DNA of 64,000 nucleotides. It comes from Candidatus Pelagibacter sp. IMCC9063. GTDB taxonomy: Bacteria; Pseudomonadota; Alphaproteobacteria; Pelagibacterales; Pelagibacteraceae. Shown one piece after another: positions 47,684 to 57,468 of this stretch (positions are counted from its first letter, which is position 1; the number at the start of each line of letters is the position of its first letter). A model generated the notes under the pieces. The model did no database searches and was not told where the DNA came from. It saw only the letters and a list, made by a program, of their open reading frames with translations. The stretch lies in assembly GCF_000195085.1 (NCBI RefSeq), contig NC_015380.1, positions 792,001 to 856,000 of the forward strand, read 5' to 3'. The position numbers were made by a program, and so were the translations under genes.

Positions 47684-48709
47684 CAAAGGTAATGTTGGAG
47701 GAAGAGGAACCAGTGACAGTTCCAATTACATAAGGCTTGTAAGGAGATTTAAATACTTTGGTAATTTTTGCTATATTGTTAGTTTTGGCAAATACGACAA
47801 ATCCAACACCACAATTAAAAGTCTTCAACATCTCATTTTGATCAACCCCTTGTTTACCAATCCAAGAAAAGATTTTTTTCACCTTAACTTTAGTAAGATC
47901 TATTTTGGCCGAAACATTTTTTGGCAACACTCTAGGAATATTTTCTGCTAGTCCACCGCCGGTAATATTGCAAGCTCCATTTATTAAATTTTGTTCAAAT
48001 AGTTTTTGAATTTCTTTAGTATAAATTTTAGTAGGGGCTAGAAGGTCTTGGTATAGCTTTTTGTTTTTTGCGGTATAGGTTATTTTTTTTCTTTTAAAAT
48101 TTTTCTAACCAATGAAAATCCATTCGAGTGGACACCAGAAGAGGGGATGGCAAGAATAGTATCCCCCTTTTTAATTTGCTGGCTTTTTAAAATTCTTTTT
48201 TTATCTGTAACACCCACAGAAAATCCAGCTAAATCAAAACCATCTTTGGAATAGATCCCAGGCATTTCTGCAGTCTCACCACCTGCTAAGTAGCATTTAG
48301 AAATTTCACATCCCTTGGCAATACCTTTTAAAATCGATTTGTATTTAGAGGGAACAACCTTACCAATAGCTATATAATCTAGAAAAAATAAAGGTTTGGC
48401 TCCTTGAACAATCAAGTCATTGACACACATAGCCACTAGGTCAATTCCAATCGTGTCATATTTTTTAGTGATATTAGCTAATTCCAATTTTGTCCCAACA
48501 CCATCGGTAGCTGACACCAATACGGGGTTTTTTATTTTGTACTGAGAAAGATCAAATAAAGAGCCAAAACCACCTATATTTTTAAATGATTTAATAGTGC
48601 TACCTTTGATCTTTGTTTTGTTTGATAAATTTGAAATATATTTTACAAGTCTACTAGTAGTGTTGATATCAACACCACTTGTTTTGTAAGTAAATTTTTT
48701 TTTTGACAT
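47664..48709 (-). pseudogene. purM: Phosphoribosylformylglycinamidine cyclo-ligase, frame broken in poly-A/T
   Basis: PurM closes the imidazole ring in purine synthesis. From the ATG at 48709 the protein shows YKTSGVDINT, VSATDGVGTKLELA, MCVNDLIVQGAKPLFFLDY and YLAGGETAEMPGIY, then stops at 48080. In the next frame the rest follows: YQDLLAPTKIY, NITGGGLAENIPRVLP and the C-terminal FDGNLKF ending at 47664. One more A (reverse strand) in the eight-base run 48083-48090 restores about 348 residues. The gene would be required for purine synthesis along with purF and purN here, so an error or slippage is likelier than loss. Confidence 0.9.
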
Positions 48710-48716
48710 AATAAAT

Positions 48717-49799
48717 ATGACTAAATTTTATTTTATTAAAAGCTTCGCTAAAAGCATCAAAATTATTTTGTTGTTGTTATCTTTTCTATTCACTGCAACT
48801 TACAGTTATAGCGATGCTTATAGAGTTGAAAATGTAATTATTCAAGAAAGCTTTCAAAATACAAAAAATTTTAGACAAAATTTAATAAATAAGGGAATTA
48901 TTAGTTCCTTCCAAACCCTCTCTAAAAGAATTTTATTAGAATCTCAATTTTGGAAAATCAAGAATATCGACTCAAAATTAGCCAAAGAGATGACCAAGAC
49001 GGTTAGCCTGCAAGGAGAACGAAAAATAGATAACAATTACGAAATTAATTTGTCGGTTGTTTATGACAAAAACAAAGTTAAGAATTTTTTTAATTCAAGA
49101 AATATTGCTTATACAGAAACGATCAGTCAGCCCATTATGTTATTTCCCATTATTAAAGAGAATGACACGATCACTATTTGGGAGAATAATTTTTTTTCAG
49201 CAAATTGGGATAAATCTAAGTACTCCAGTTACTTTGTTTCCTTCTTAGTTCCAGAAGGCGATATTTTTGATCAAAAAAATTTAATACTAAATATGGATAA
49301 CATTAGAGACATTGATGAAAGACAGATACTTCAAAAATATAACTTAAACAATTCACTTATAGTTCTAATAGACTTGGATACCCAAAAAAGTAACGTACAA
49401 TATGAGCTTAATTTGTCTGGCGTTTCTTATTATAAAAAGATTAAAAAAGAGTTTAAAAATGATGGAAATAAAGAATCTCAGTTTTTAGAATTGATAGACG
49501 AAATTAAATATTCGGTAGAGAATTTATGGAAAAGTAAAAATACCGCTTTTTCAGATAGTGAGCTGTCACTAGAGTTTACTGCTCCACTCAAAAGCTTGAA
49601 ACAATTGAACAAGTTAAGAAATGAATTGTTAGCCAATGCCTCTATTAAAAAAATTAATACCTTAGAAATTTCATCCAAAGTACTGAAAGGAAGAATATAT
49701 TACACAGGCAGCCTTAAGAATCTCCAAGAAGGACTGGAAGACCAAAGTATTTTTTTAAAAGAAAATTTTAGCTCATGGGTCATTAGTTTCAATGGGTGA
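48717..49799 (+). CDS. DUF2066 exported protein
   Basis: The 360-residue protein has an N-terminal hydrophobic signal (about 14-32, ending near SYSDA) and then an alpha-beta domain without recognised catalytic motifs. The position between purM and an Hda-like gene, and the start YRVENVIIQ, fit the DUF2066 family found at this place in many alphaproteobacteria. Only 7 bp separate its ATG from that of purM. A TTGACA overlaps the purM start. Function unknown. It overlaps the hda-like gene by 8 bp. Confidence 0.65.
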   Translation: MTKFYFIKSFAKSIKIILLLLSFLFTATYSYSDAYRVENVIIQESFQNTKNFRQNLINKGIISSFQTLSKRILLESQFWKIKNIDSKLAKEMTKTVSLQGERKIDNNYEINLSVVYDKNKVKNFFNSRNIAYTETISQPIMLFPIIKENDTITIWENNFFSANWDKSKYSSYFVSFLVPEGDIFDQKNLILNMDNIRDIDERQILQKYNLNNSLIVLIDLDTQKSNVQYELNLSGVSYYKKIKKEFKNDGNKESQFLELIDEIKYSVENLWKSKNTAFSDSELSLEFTAPLKSLKQLNKLRNELLANASIKKINTLEISSKVLKGRIYYTGSLKNLQEGLEDQSIFLKENFSSWVISFNG

Positions 49800-50418
49800 G
49801 CAGCAAATTTTTAATCTAAGCACGGAGGAATATTTCTTCGAAGAAGATTTTTGTATTTCACAGAGCAACCAAGATGTTTGTAATTATCTCAGAAAATGGC
49901 CCAATTGGGATGATAACATTATCAATATTTTTGGACCTAAAAAATCTGGAAAAACTTTTTTATTAACCGTGTTTGAGAGAAAAAATTCTTTTTTTAGAAT
50001 TTCTGCAAACACATTAAATAAAGAAACTGTCTCTTCTGCTTTATCTCAAGACCGTCTAATTATTGAGGATGTCGAAGAGAACACGGATGAAGAACTCCTT
50101 TTTTTGTTGTTTAATGAATTTAAAAATAACAATAAATATTTAATATTTTCCTCCACACAAGACTCCTCTCGCATTTCTTTTCAATTACAGGATCTTTCCT
50201 CTCGTTTTAAATCAATGTTAAATTTAGAAATTTCCAATCCTTCAGACACGCTTCTTTGCTCTGTGTTAATGAAACAACTTTCAGAAAAACAAATTACCAT
50301 CAAGAAAGAACTGATTACACACACTATCAAAAGAATAGAACGATCGTACGATTCTGTAAATAAATTTTCTGTTATGATTGATGAAGAAAGTCTAAAGAAT
50401 AAAAAAAAATTGACCTAA
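49792..50418 (+). CDS. Hda/DnaA-like replication initiation regulator
   Basis: The 208-residue AAA+ protein resembles DnaA domain III without the DNA-binding domain. The P-loop is GPKKSGKTFLL near 47-57. The Walker B region is RLIIEDVE, with sensor I in YLIFSSTQ. In the family Hda binds the beta clamp and stimulates DnaA-ATP hydrolysis; the N-terminal QIFNLS could be the clamp-binding peptide. Gene order DUF2066-hda is usual in alphaproteobacteria. Confidence 0.82.
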   Translation: MGEQQIFNLSTEEYFFEEDFCISQSNQDVCNYLRKWPNWDDNIINIFGPKKSGKTFLLTVFERKNSFFRISANTLNKETVSSALSQDRLIIEDVEENTDEELLFLLFNEFKNNNKYLIFSSTQDSSRISFQLQDLSSRFKSMLNLEISNPSDTLLCSVLMKQLSEKQITIKKELITHTIKRIERSYDSVNKFSVMIDEESLKNKKKLT

Positions 50419-50446
50419 AGTTAATTAATTTAGTTTTGTCTAAAAT

Positions 50447-51505
50447 TTAAAAAGCTAGCGTATTTTTCTTAATTTTAATTTTTAGATTTTTTTTGACTAG
50501 CTGGTCAGTAATTTTATAAAATATTTTTTCTCTCCATTTGCTATTTTTTTTAAGGCCATCTTCCAGATAAGCAATAGTATCATTTTTATTAGATATTAAT
50601 TGTTCTGAAATATTTTTATTCTTAGAGACTTCAGATCGAATGATATTAATCAGCTTAATAATATTGTCATTAGTAATTTTGTTATTATTTTTCTGTACCT
50701 TAATTTTTTTAAATTTGTTTATGAACATTTTCTTTTCTTGAAAAGTTAAATTCTTATTCTCTTTAATATCTTTGTGCTCTTTGTTTTTTATGATCGTTAA
50801 AATACCTGAGTCTGGGAAAATCCAATTTTTGGGTAGATTTTTTTTTTGTGCTAATTGCTCTCTTGTGTGCAGCAAGCTTTGAAAGCTTTTGTTGTTGATT
50901 GTCTTACTGTTCATTTTTTTTCTTATTAGGCTGCTAGTGATAGTTTCGCTTGCTTGGTCGATGATAGACATTTCTTCCTTAAAATAGGAAAAGTTTTTAT
51001 TTTTTTTTAATTCTTTTGAAAAGAAAGCGTACAGGGGCTTTAAATATTTCACATCATTTTTTAAATATTCGATAGTTTTTTTATTTACAGGTCTTTTTAA
51101 CCAATCACTATTTTGTAGTTGCTTATCCAAGCTTACTTTACAAATTTTTAATACAGCATTAGCGTAAGAAATAGGCTGTTCAAACCCGCAAAATTGGGCT
51201 GCTGTTTGTGTGTCAAATAAAGAGTTGAGGGGTAGTTGGAGGTGTTTAAAAATTTCTAAATCTTGCTGAGACCCATGCAATACCTTGGTAATTTTTTTAT
51301 TATTTAACACTTTCGATAAAGCTTCTACCTTGATGTCGGTAAGGCAGTCGATTAGCCAAAACTTAGTTCCATCATAGACACTTATAAATGACAATTCTGA
51401 ATAGTAGGTATTACGTCTGTCAAACTCAGTATCTATAAACAAAACTTTCTTCCTAGATGCTAGTTTGCAAAATTTTTCAAGATCTTGGTTGGATTGAATG
51501 ATCAT
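50447..51505 (-). CDS. rnd: Ribonuclease D-like 3'-5' exoribonuclease
   Basis: The 352-residue protein has the DEDDy exonuclease domain: D and E in FIDTEFDRRNTY, D in LHGSQQDLEIF, and the Y-x-x-x-D motif in EYLKNDVKYLKPLY. A C-terminal HRDC-like helical region (about 210-290) follows with the conserved KNLPKNWIFPD. It trims tRNA 3' ends in the family. It is divergent from aspS (60-bp gap). Confidence 0.92.
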   Translation of the reverse strand: MIIQSNQDLEKFCKLASRKKVLFIDTEFDRRNTYYSELSFISVYDGTKFWLIDCLTDIKVEALSKVLNNKKITKVLHGSQQDLEIFKHLQLPLNSLFDTQTAAQFCGFEQPISYANAVLKICKVSLDKQLQNSDWLKRPVNKKTIEYLKNDVKYLKPLYAFFSKELKKNKNFSYFKEEMSIIDQASETITSSLIRKKMNSKTINNKSFQSLLHTREQLAQKKNLPKNWIFPDSGILTIIKNKEHKDIKENKNLTFQEKKMFINKFKKIKVQKNNNKITNDNIIKLINIIRSEVSKNKNISEQLISNKNDTIAYLEDGLKKNSKWREKIFYKITDQLVKKNLKIKIKKNTLAF

Positions 51506-51565
51506 TAACTTTTAATTGATTGTTTTTTTTAATTATTAAATGTATTTATTTTTTGGAGATACATA

Positions 51566-53347
51566 GTGAATATTTATAGAACACACAATTGTAATGAAGT
51601 AAGAGCGTCGAATAGTGACGAAAAGGTTACTTTATCAGGCTGGATTCATAAAAAACGAGATCATGGAAATCTAGTATTTATAGACCTAAGAGATAATTAC
51701 GGCATGACTCAATGTGTAGTTCAAAAGGACAGCTCTCATTTTGAAGAAATAGAAAAATTAAAATTAGAAACCGTTATTAAGATCACTGGCTCTTGTATTA
51801 AACGAGCAGCAGATGCGATCAATGCAGAGCTGGATACTGGAGAGATGGAAGTGGTAGTTGATTCTATGGAAGTACTAGGATCTTGTGGTGAACTTCCAAT
51901 GCCCGTGTTTAGTGATCAAGAATATTCAGAAGATATAAGATTAAAATATCGTTTCTTGGATCTTAGAAGAAAAAAAATACATCAAAATATTATCCTTAGA
52001 TCTAAAGTGATCTCTTTCATTAGAGATAAAATGAGTCAGCTTGGATTTTTAGAATTCCAAACACCTATTTTAACAGCTTCCAGTCCAGAAGGAGCGAGAG
52101 ATTTTTTAGTTCCTAGCAGATTAAACCCAGGAAAATTTTACGCCTTACCGCAAGCACCACAACAATTTAAGCAATTAATCATGGTAGCGGGATTTGATAA
52201 ATATTTTCAAATAGCTCCCTGTTTTAGAGATGAGGATGCTAGAGCGGATAGGAGTCCAGGCGAATTTTACCAATTAGATATTGAAATGTCTTTTGTGGAG
52301 CAGGAAGATATCTTTACTATTTTAGAAAAACTCATGAACGACGTGTTTTCGCAATTTTCTAAGAAAAAAGTTATTTCCAAAGTGTTTCCTAGAATTAGCT
52401 ATGACGATGCATTGTTAAAGTACGGGACCGATAAGCCAGATCTTAGAAATCCATTAATGATTTATGACACTACCGATCTATTTCTTAGTGAGGAAGTTAA
52501 ATTTGAAATCTTTAAAAAGTTAATCAAACAAGGCTCTTTAGTCAGAGCTATCAAAACGACTAAAACATCCGAACAACCAAGAAGTTTTTTTGATGGAATT
52601 GATAAGTGGGCTAAAGAACAGGGCGCATCAGGTTTGGCTTATCTTACTATTGAAAATAATAACAATGTTCTTTCTGGTAAAGGACCTATCGGAAAATTGT
52701 TTTCTGAAACAGCTATTAAAGAATTGATGAAACTTTGTGAAGCAGAAGTGGGAGACAGTATCTTTTTTGCCTGTGGAAAAAAATCAGAGGTAGAAAAATT
52801 ATCAGCAATCGCAAGAGATAAAATTGCCAATGAGTTAAAACTAATAGATGAAAATACTTTTGCCTTTTGTTGGATTGTGGATTATCCGATGTTTGAACAA
52901 GATCCTGCTACTAATAAAATTGATTTCAGTCACAATCCTTTTTCCATGCCACAAGGAAAGATGGAAAATATTGATTTTAATAATCCTTTAAATATTAAAG
53001 CGTATCAATATGACATTGTTTGTAATGGTATCGAGCTATCCTCAGGCGCAATTCGAAATCACAAACCAGAACTGATGTACAAACTGTTTGGTATTGCTGG
53101 ATATTCAAAAGACCAAGTAGATGATAAATTTAGCGGTATGATTAACGCTTTATCGTATGGTGCTCCACCCCATGGAGGGATTGCACCGGGATTAGATAGA
53201 ATTGTTATGCTACTTGCAGATGAGAAAAATATTAGAGAAGTAACCATGTTCCCTATGAACCAAGGAGCTCAAGACTTAATGATGAATGCTCCTAGTGACG
53301 TAACTGATCAGCAATTGAAAGAGTTGAATCTAAAAAAGATTAAATAG
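51566..53347 (+). CDS. aspS: Aspartyl-tRNA synthetase
   Basis: The 593-residue class II enzyme starts with a GTG preceded by TTGGAG. The OB-fold anticodon domain has [20 protein letters not shown]. Then come [58 protein letters not shown] and the motif 3 [21 protein letters not shown] insertion domain is present, as in bacterial AspRS. As in many bacteria without AsnRS it may also charge tRNA-Asn, which cannot be decided here. Confidence 0.97.
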   Translation: MNIYRTHNCNEVRASNSDEKVTLSGWIHKKRDHGNLVFIDLRDNYGMTQCVVQKDSSHFEEIEKLKLETVIKITGSCIKRAADAINAELDTGEMEVVVDSMEVLGSCGELPMPVFSDQEYSEDIRLKYRFLDLRRKKIHQNIILRSKVISFIRDKMSQLGFLEFQTPILTASSPEGARDFLVPSRLNPGKFYALPQAPQQFKQLIMVAGFDKYFQIAPCFRDEDARADRSPGEFYQLDIEMSFVEQEDIFTILEKLMNDVFSQFSKKKVISKVFPRISYDDALLKYGTDKPDLRNPLMIYDTTDLFLSEEVKFEIFKKLIKQGSLVRAIKTTKTSEQPRSFFDGIDKWAKEQGASGLAYLTIENNNNVLSGKGPIGKLFSETAIKELMKLCEAEVGDSIFFACGKKSEVEKLSAIARDKIANELKLIDENTFAFCWIVDYPMFEQDPATNKIDFSHNPFSMPQGKMENIDFNNPLNIKAYQYDIVCNGIELSSGAIRNHKPELMYKLFGIAGYSKDQVDDKFSGMINALSYGAPPHGGIAPGLDRIVMLLADEKNIREVTMFPMNQGAQDLMMNAPSDVTDQQLKELNLKKIK

Positions 53348-54185
53348 CGTTTTTACTTTTAATATTAAGTCTAACGTTACTAAGATCTACTAGTTTTTCT
53401 TTATATTGATTTCTTACAAAGCCTTTACTAGTAATATTTTTTAAGACATCTAAAAACTTATCCTGTTCTGCATTTTCTTCTTCCGTGCCCATATCTGTTT
53501 TTTTGATAGAGGGTGTATGTGCTAAATCTTCTCTGTTTAGATAAGATATTGCTAACTCTCTAAAGATATAATCTAAAATAGAAGTCGCACTTAATATTCT
53601 ATCGTTTCCAGCAATTTTTCCAGAAGGTTCAAATTTAGTATCGATGAATGCATCTACGTATTCTTCTAGAGGAACTCCGTATTGCAAGCCCAAAGATATA
53701 GCTATCGCGAAGTTGTTCATTAGTGATTTCACCAATTCACCCTCTTTATTAGTATCAATAAAAATCTCTCCGACTTTACCGTCGTCATACTCTCCAATGT
53801 GTAAATAAACTTTATGACCACCGATTTCAGATTTTTGAATATAGCCTTTTCTTCGGTCAGGCATTTTCTTTCTACCATTGAAAAACTTACTATCTTTTAC
53901 AGCTGCAACCCCTTTAACTGGTGCAGGTTCTGATTGAGCTGCTGAATGTATTAAATCTTTGATGATCTCTTGTTTTTCAGCAGGGGTAGAAGTGTCTGAA
54001 GATAGTCCCTTTTTAATATCGCTTAAAGCTTTGGTTTTTCTCTTATTAAATTTGATGTCAATTAAGTCAAACTTCCCATCTTTTCTGTTCTCTAGATCTT
54101 TTAAGCTTTGGTTGGTTACTTCCTCTAGCTGGTGGGTAATTTTAAATAAACAAGTGTAGAAACTTTCTGCTAAGTATTTGCTCAT
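53340..54185 (-). CDS. Stand-alone TSCPD-domain protein, like the C-terminus of class II ribonucleotide reductase
   Basis: The 281-residue protein has an N-terminal helical part without known motifs. From about residue 110 on it has [58 protein letters not shown] and [14 protein letters not shown]. These match the C-terminal TSCPD region of B12-dependent NrdJ, but no catalytic barrel precedes it. Such free-standing copies are known in alphaproteobacteria; their function is unclear. Only one cysteine remains (residue 12). It overlaps the end of aspS by 8 bp. Confidence 0.72.
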   Translation of the reverse strand: MSKYLAESFYTCLFKITHQLEEVTNQSLKDLENRKDGKFDLIDIKFNKRKTKALSDIKKGLSSDTSTPAEKQEIIKDLIHSAAQSEPAPVKGVAAVKDSKFFNGRKKMPDRRKGYIQKSEIGGHKVYLHIGEYDDGKVGEIFIDTNKEGELVKSLMNNFAIAISLGLQYGVPLEEYVDAFIDTKFEPSGKIAGNDRILSATSILDYIFRELAISYLNREDLAHTPSIKKTDMGTEEENAEQDKFLDVLKNITSKGFVRNQYKEKLVDLSNVRLNIKSKNAI

Positions 54186-54277
54186 ATTTTATAAATTAGA
54201 ATCAATTTGAATTTACAATGTTTGTATTTTAGATTGTGTGGTAAGTCTATTTAAATTAAAACAACTTAAGCTTGTAT

Positions 54278-54649
54278 ATGTTAATAAATTTTTTAAAATC
54301 AATTTTCACTTGGTGGAATACCCAAACAGTCGGAACATTTTTGTTTACACTTTTTTCTGGAAAGTTAGTCGGAGTAGATCAGTTTGGAAATAGATATCAC
54401 AGAAACAAAGATGATTCTAAACGATGGGTTATTTATAATGGCGATATTGATTCGTCTAGAATACCTCCCGAGTGGCATTTGTGGATTCACAAAACTTCAC
54501 TATCCACTCCTGATAAAATTAAATTCGAGAATCATGATTGGATGAAAGAACATCACCGTAATTACACTGGCTCAAAATTAGCCTATAGCCCATCTAAATC
54601 CAAAAAAGAAAAAAAAGATTCTTATAAAAAATGGCAACCAGAATCTTAG
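54278..54649 (+). CDS. NDUFA12-like accessory subunit of NADH dehydrogenase
   Basis: The 123-residue protein has GVDQFGNRYHRNK, RWVIYNGDIDSSRIPPEWHLWIH and HRNYTGSKLAY. These match the mitochondrial NDUFA12 / B17.2 subunit and its alphaproteobacterial homologues. It stabilises complex I assembly on the matrix or cytoplasmic side. I chose the ATG at 54278 over a TTG two codons upstream. It overlaps the DUF2155 gene. Confidence 0.87.
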   Translation: MLINFLKSIFTWWNTQTVGTFLFTLFSGKLVGVDQFGNRYHRNKDDSKRWVIYNGDIDSSRIPPEWHLWIHKTSLSTPDKIKFENHDWMKEHHRNYTGSKLAYSPSKSKKEKKDSYKKWQPES

Positions 54650-55026
54650 CCTATTTCTTTCTTTTTATTTTTCTATCTCCTATCTATGCGCTTGGTCAGG
54701 GTCTAAAAGATGTAAAAATATTAGATAGTAATGCCAATACAGCGAACATTGTTATTCTGGATAAAATTACTTCCAAAAAAAATACCCATACCATTCAAAT
54801 CAATAAAAAATATAAGTTTTATTCTTTAGAGGTGTTAGTTAAAAGATGCGTCTTGGATAATAGTGATGGTTCTTTAAAAACTTCTGCTTTTGTGCAAATC
54901 CAAGATCCTAATAAAAAAAATAAAGACCAAGTATATATTTATAATGGATGGATGTTTTCTGGATTTCCATCGATCAATCCCATGGAACATGTTAATTATG
55001 ATATTTGGATTGAGAGTTGTGTTTAA
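54631..55026 (+). CDS. DUF2155 exported protein
   Basis: The 131-residue protein has a signal peptide ending near YALG-QG. It contains SLEVLVKRCVLD and YNGWMFSGFPSINPMEHVNYDIWIESC, the DUF2155 core with two conserved cysteines. The NDUFA12-DUF2155 neighbourhood is typical of alphaproteobacteria. Function unknown. Its 3' end overlaps accC by 4 bp. Confidence 0.8.
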   Translation: MATRILAYFFLFIFLSPIYALGQGLKDVKILDSNANTANIVILDKITSKKNTHTIQINKKYKFYSLEVLVKRCVLDNSDGSLKTSAFVQIQDPNKKNKDQVYIYNGWMFSGFPSINPMEHVNYDIWIESCV

Positions 55027-56366
55027 TTAAGAATATCTGATTTCGCTAACCAGTTCGTATCAAATTTAGAGTTCACAAAATCATCATGCTGTAAGATTTT
55101 TTTATGAAGGCCAATGGTACTTTCTATTCCAGCTATCACAAATTCATCTAAAGCTCTTTTAGAAATAGCTATCGATTCTTCTCGGTTATTTCCGTGGCAA
55201 ATTAATTTTGCAATTAAGCTATCGTAATAGGGTTGAACTTTTCCACCTTGGAAAATGCATCCATCTACTCTTGTTCCCAGACCAGAAGGTTGATGGTAGG
55301 TGGTAACCGTACCCGCACTAGGTTGAAAGTTTTTTTGATAATCCTCTGCATTAATCCTGCATTCGATGGCATGACCTGAAAATATAATATCTTCTTGTCT
55401 TAAACTTAGTTTTCCGGTGGAGGCAATTTCTATCTGTCTTTTAACAATATCTATGCCAGTTACCGCTTCGGTAACAGGATGCTCTACTTGTAATCTAGTA
55501 TTCATTTCTAAGAAAAAGAACTCTCCATCTTCATAAATAAACTCCAAAGTACCTGCACCTTCATATCCAAGTTGGGAAATACTTTGGACACAGGTATTTA
55601 ACAAATCTTCCCTCTGTTTGGCTGTAATGACAGGACTAGGGGACTCTTCGATTACTTTTTGGTGTCTTCTTTGAATAGTACAGTCCCTTTCTCCAAGATG
55701 TACCGTATTATCTTTTCCATCTGAAAGTATTTGAACTTCAATGTGTCTTGGGTTTTTGAAATATTTTTCAATAAACACCTCATCATTATTAAAAAACTTT
55801 TTGGCTTCATTTTTAGCAATTTGTAAATTTTCCAATAATTCAGAATCTTTTTCTACAATTTTCATTCCTTTTCCACCACCACCACCAGCAGCTTTGATCA
55901 GAACCGGGTATCCAATCTTATTAGCAATTTCTTTAGCCTCATTAATTTCGGAAACTCCTTTTTCAGAACCTTTAATGACTGGTAATCCTAATTCTTTAGC
56001 GATTTTTTTAGCTTGGATTTTATCACCCATCTTATTAATTAATGCAGAGCTGGGTCCAATAAATTTAATCTTATGATCTTCTAAAATTTTAACAAAATTA
56101 TAATTTTCTGATAAAAATCCATAACCAGGGTGAATGGCATCAGCACCAGACAATTCAAAAGCAGAGATAAGAGCTTGTACGTTTAGATAGCTGTCTTGTG
56201 CTTTATGAGGCCCTACGCAAATACTTTCATCCGCCATTTGGACATGCATGGATTCACTATCGACATTGGAATGGACGGCAACGGACTTAATTCCTAATTC
56301 TTTACATGCACGAATAATTCTAACTGCTATCTCACCACGATTGGCGATTAAAATTTTTTTAATCAT
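55023..56366 (-). CDS. accC: Acetyl-CoA carboxylase, biotin carboxylase subunit
   Basis: The 447-residue ATP-grasp enzyme carboxylates biotin on AccB. The N-terminal ILIANRGEIAVRIIRACKELG, the glycine-rich loop AAGGGGGKGM, IQRRHQKVIEESPSP and FLEMNTRLQVEHPVTE are all present. Expected length. It follows accB by 3 bp. Confidence 0.97.
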   Translation of the reverse strand: MIKKILIANRGEIAVRIIRACKELGIKSVAVHSNVDSESMHVQMADESICVGPHKAQDSYLNVQALISAFELSGADAIHPGYGFLSENYNFVKILEDHKIKFIGPSSALINKMGDKIQAKKIAKELGLPVIKGSEKGVSEINEAKEIANKIGYPVLIKAAGGGGGKGMKIVEKDSELLENLQIAKNEAKKFFNNDEVFIEKYFKNPRHIEVQILSDGKDNTVHLGERDCTIQRRHQKVIEESPSPVITAKQREDLLNTCVQSISQLGYEGAGTLEFIYEDGEFFFLEMNTRLQVEHPVTEAVTGIDIVKRQIEIASTGKLSLRQEDIIFSGHAIECRINAEDYQKNFQPSAGTVTTYHQPSGLGTRVDGCIFQGGKVQPYYDSLIAKLICHGNNREESIAISKRALDEFVIAGIESTIGLHKKILQHDDFVNSKFDTNWLAKSDILN

Positions 56367-56369
56367 GAG

Positions 56370-56801
56370 TTATTTTATTTTTGCTAGAATTTGGTCGAAT
56401 TCTATTGCTTCACCATCTTTGACACATACTTCTTTTAACTCACCATCTGAGGTTGCTTGAATGTGGTTCATGGTTTTCATGGCTTCAATAATTAAAATAG
56501 TAGTTCCTTTTTTAACTTTAGTTCCTACTGTAACAAATGGTTTTGCACCAGGTTCTGCTGCAAGGTAAGCAGTTCCGACCATAGGACTTTTGATTAAGTG
56601 AAGAGATGGATCTTCTACCGGTTCGTTGGCTGCAACGGTAGCTGTAGGAGCAGCCGCTAATGGTGCAGAGGCTGCGGCAGTTGCTTTTGTTTCTTTTCCA
56701 ACTTTAATAGAAATGTCTCCATCTTTATAACTAAGACTCGTTAGTTTAAATTCTTCCAAGTACCCAGATAGGGTTTTAATTAAATCTTTATTTATTTTCA
56801 T
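56370..56801 (-). CDS. accB: Biotin carboxyl carrier protein
   Basis: The 143-residue protein has an N-terminal domain, an Ala/Pro-rich linker (about 40-62), and the biotinyl domain with K109 in the EAMKTMN motif (106-112) as the biotin site. It overlaps the aroQ stop by 14 bp, so it is translationally coupled. Confidence 0.96.
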   Translation of the reverse strand: MKINKDLIKTLSGYLEEFKLTSLSYKDGDISIKVGKETKATAAASAPLAAAPTATVAANEPVEDPSLHLIKSPMVGTAYLAAEPGAKPFVTVGTKVKKGTTILIIEAMKTMNHIQATSDGELKEVCVKDGEAIEFDQILAKIK

Positions 56802-57237
56802 CTTTAATAATTCTTTCTATCGCATCAACGGCTAAAATATAACTATTCAATCCAAATCCGCAAATAATTCCATTCACCGATTTACTAATCATTGATTTGT
56901 GGCGAAATTCTTCTCTAGCAAACACATTGGAAATATGAACCTCAATTTTAGGAATGTTCAGCGTATTTAAGGCATCCAATATAGCAACCGAAGTATGAGT
57001 AAACGCAGCGGCGTTAATAATTAAACCATCCGCGCTTTCTGATATTTCTTGAATTTTTCCAACTAATTCTCCCTCAATATTAGATTGATAAAAATCTGCA
57101 GTTATTTTTTTTGGCTGACAGTGGCTATCCACTTCTTTTTTAATTTCGTCTAAAGTCAAATGTCCATAAATATCAGGCTCTCTTTTGCCTAATAAATTTA
57201 GATTTGGACCGTTGATAATTTGTATTTTTAAGGTCAT
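56788..57237 (-). CDS. aroQ: 3-dehydroquinate dehydratase, type II
   Basis: The 149-residue enzyme acts in the shikimate pathway. INGPNLNLLGKREPDIYG contains the catalytic region, including the conserved Tyr. IINAAAFTHTSVAILDAL and VHISNVFAREEFRHKS hold the His and Arg residues of the active site. The aroQ-accB-accC order is common in proteobacteria. It is divergent from thiS with a 30-bp gap. Confidence 0.96.
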   Translation of the reverse strand: MTLKIQIINGPNLNLLGKREPDIYGHLTLDEIKKEVDSHCQPKKITADFYQSNIEGELVGKIQEISESADGLIINAAAFTHTSVAILDALNTLNIPKIEVHISNVFAREEFRHKSMISKSVNGIICGFGLNSYILAVDAIERIIKDENK

Positions 57238-57267
57238 ATAGCTTGAAGATTAATTATAATAAAAACT

Positions 57268-57468
57268 ATGGAAATACAATTAAATGGAAATGCATATCCA
57301 TTAGACAAAGAATGCAATATTGATGATTTCTTGAGCAAGCTTTCTATTGATAAGACCAAAGTTGCAGTTGAACTGAACAAAAGCGTCGTTCCCAAAGACA
57401 AATACTCTGTTACCAAATTAGCTCATAAAGATGTTGTTGAAATAGTAACCTTTATAGGAGGAGGGTAA
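57268..57468 (+). CDS. thiS: Sulfur carrier protein ThiS
   Basis: The 66-residue ubiquitin-fold protein ends in FIGGG, the glycine tail that becomes a thiocarboxylate for thiazole synthesis. It begins MEIQLNGNAY. The next gene, thiG, starts right at its stop. No TPP riboswitch fits in the 30-bp gap before it. Confidence 0.93.
   Translation: MEIQLNGNAYPLDKECNIDDFLSKLSIDKTKVAVELNKSVVPKDKYSVTKLAHKDVVEIVTFIGGG

Noticed and set aside
57238-57267. TPP riboswitch before thiSG
   Set aside because: Only 30 bp separate thiS from the divergent aroQ, too short for the aptamer.
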